In this document: in pieces, positions 63,265 through 64,000 of the stretch
Numbering within the stretch: position 1 is the stretch's first letter
Layout: the number at the start of each line of letters is the position of its first letter
Source of the DNA: Heliocidaris tuberculata
Lineage: Eukaryota; Echinodermata; Echinoidea; Camarodonta; Echinometridae
NCBI GenBank assembly: GCA_025618425.1
Contig: CM046835.1
Location: forward strand, 17,479,332 to 17,543,331
Length of the DNA: 64,000 nt
Direction: 5' to 3'
Notes under the pieces: generated by a model
Seen by the model: the letters and a program-made list of their open reading frames with translations, nothing else
Database searches by the model: none
What the model was told of the DNA's origin: nothing
Made by a program: the position numbers and the translations under genes

Positions 63265-63620
63265 CATGGCGGCCACATAGGGATGAATACATATACTAGG
63301 TATTAACAAAACAGTGAATACTTAATAACTAAAAAACAGTGGATTGTTAATAACTCAACTGAGGATTATACAATGTAAAATTGAAGGGTGTAAAGTTTAT
63401 TGGGATCAAGTTTCATGACATTTCTCTGAATACTTTTCTTAAAATTTCACTCTGAATATTTGATTAGATTTTTAGGAAAAAAAATCAAGGCCACAGAATT
63501 CATGTGTATCATTAATTAATTCAGAATACAACAATTGTCACTGTGCATTGCAGCTGAAATTCCAGACCTTTTTTAACCCAGAGTCATGAATTATAAATGA
63601 CACTGGACAGCAAAAGGTCC
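63265..63620. mobile_element. Half copy of mariner-like foldback
   Basis: ACTAGGTATTAACAAAACAGTG start, AACAGTGGATTGTTAATAAC, ACAATGTAAAATTGAAGGGT and later CATTGCAGCTGAAATTCCAG, GAGTCATGAATTATAAATGA match 32334-32660. The right arm is absent. Confidence 0.65.
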
Positions 63621-63817
63621 ACATGTTTGGCATATTAATAAAAGTTTACAATCCATTTTTAAGTCTGTGAATTGGAAAAAAAAACAATATGGGAAGAGGT
63701 GACCATTGAAATTTTTTAAAAAGGCATAGATATTGGATTTACTTTATAACTATATAAAATGACTGCGTAGATCTCCAACTGCTTGCCTACACACACATAC
63801 ATGTACACACAACTCCC

Positions 63818-63865
63818 ACACACACACACACACACACACACACAAGAGTGCCCGCGCACACACAG
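63818..63865. repeat. (CA)n microsatellite
   Basis: About 12 CA units followed by an interrupted second block. Confidence 0.95.
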
Positions 63866-64000
63866 TGAACAAACAAGATTAACAGCACTCGACGAAATTT
63901 TAAACATGCATGCAAGAATTGGTGCATCTATACCATTTTATAATTTCTGATGCAATTAGGAGAATTTTACTGCCTCATGGAATTAGGTAAATAGTCCGAA

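Overview
This is animal nuclear DNA, not microbial. Coding exons are sparse and carry GT-AG splice sites. Most of the rest is LINE remnants, a tRNA-derived SINE, foldback and MITE-type DNA transposon remnants, minisatellites, microsatellites and many long G/C homopolymer tracts. The mix (CR1/L2-like LINEs with microsatellite tails, a SINE ending in a GCGCTATATAA-type 3' tail, a GT29 sialyltransferase gene) best fits a marine invertebrate deuterostome. An echinoderm such as a sea urchin is my first guess and amphioxus or a hemichordate the alternatives; this is inference only.

Layout. 1-5.4 kb: an open LINE endonuclease ORF running off the left edge, degenerate tandem DNA, a LINE ORF1-like fragment, a broken RT fragment and simple repeats. 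5.8-16.2 kb: a very large inverted-repeat structure whose outer arms lie at about 5.8-6.2 and 14.6-15.1 kb. It encloses a second palindrome (6.2-9.9 kb, centre near 7704) built from two tandem-repeat families arranged as mirror images, a TTAA-flanked MITE, an unidentified coding-like segment and a GGGGCACTT minisatellite. A 969-bp LINE with an exact 18-bp target-site duplication sits at its right edge. 16.8-27.6 kb: pogo-like, hAT-like and other MITEs, and two head-to-head copies of one LINE family; one copy keeps an uninterrupted 672-codon reverse transcriptase. 28-36 kb: LINE tails, a palindromic element inside a LINE, a mariner-like foldback and a few weak coding-like segments.

36.9-43.2 kb: two LINE remnants. 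The first is interrupted by a tRNA-SINE; the second shares its 3' tail with that SINE. 43.7-47.3 kb: the one convincing host gene, the last three exons of an ST8Sia-like sialyltransferase on the minus strand, with correct phases at both introns and its introns full of MITEs. 48-56 kb: more hAT-like MITEs (one with a perfect 8-bp duplication and an internal minisatellite), two degenerate LINEs and T/G homopolymer junctions. 57-59.5 kb: a LINE inserted into a second copy of the SINE with a 10-bp duplication. 59.5-64 kb: tandem duplications and Tc1/mariner-like foldbacks. One of two duplicated copies carries a 67-bp MITE, and the other preserves its empty site.

The genes do not form a pathway. 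The window is a gene-poor, transposon-dense stretch around the 3' part of one glycosyltransferase gene. Its chief interest is the nested foldback structure at 5.8-16.2 kb and the number of insertions whose order can be read from nesting and duplicated targets.
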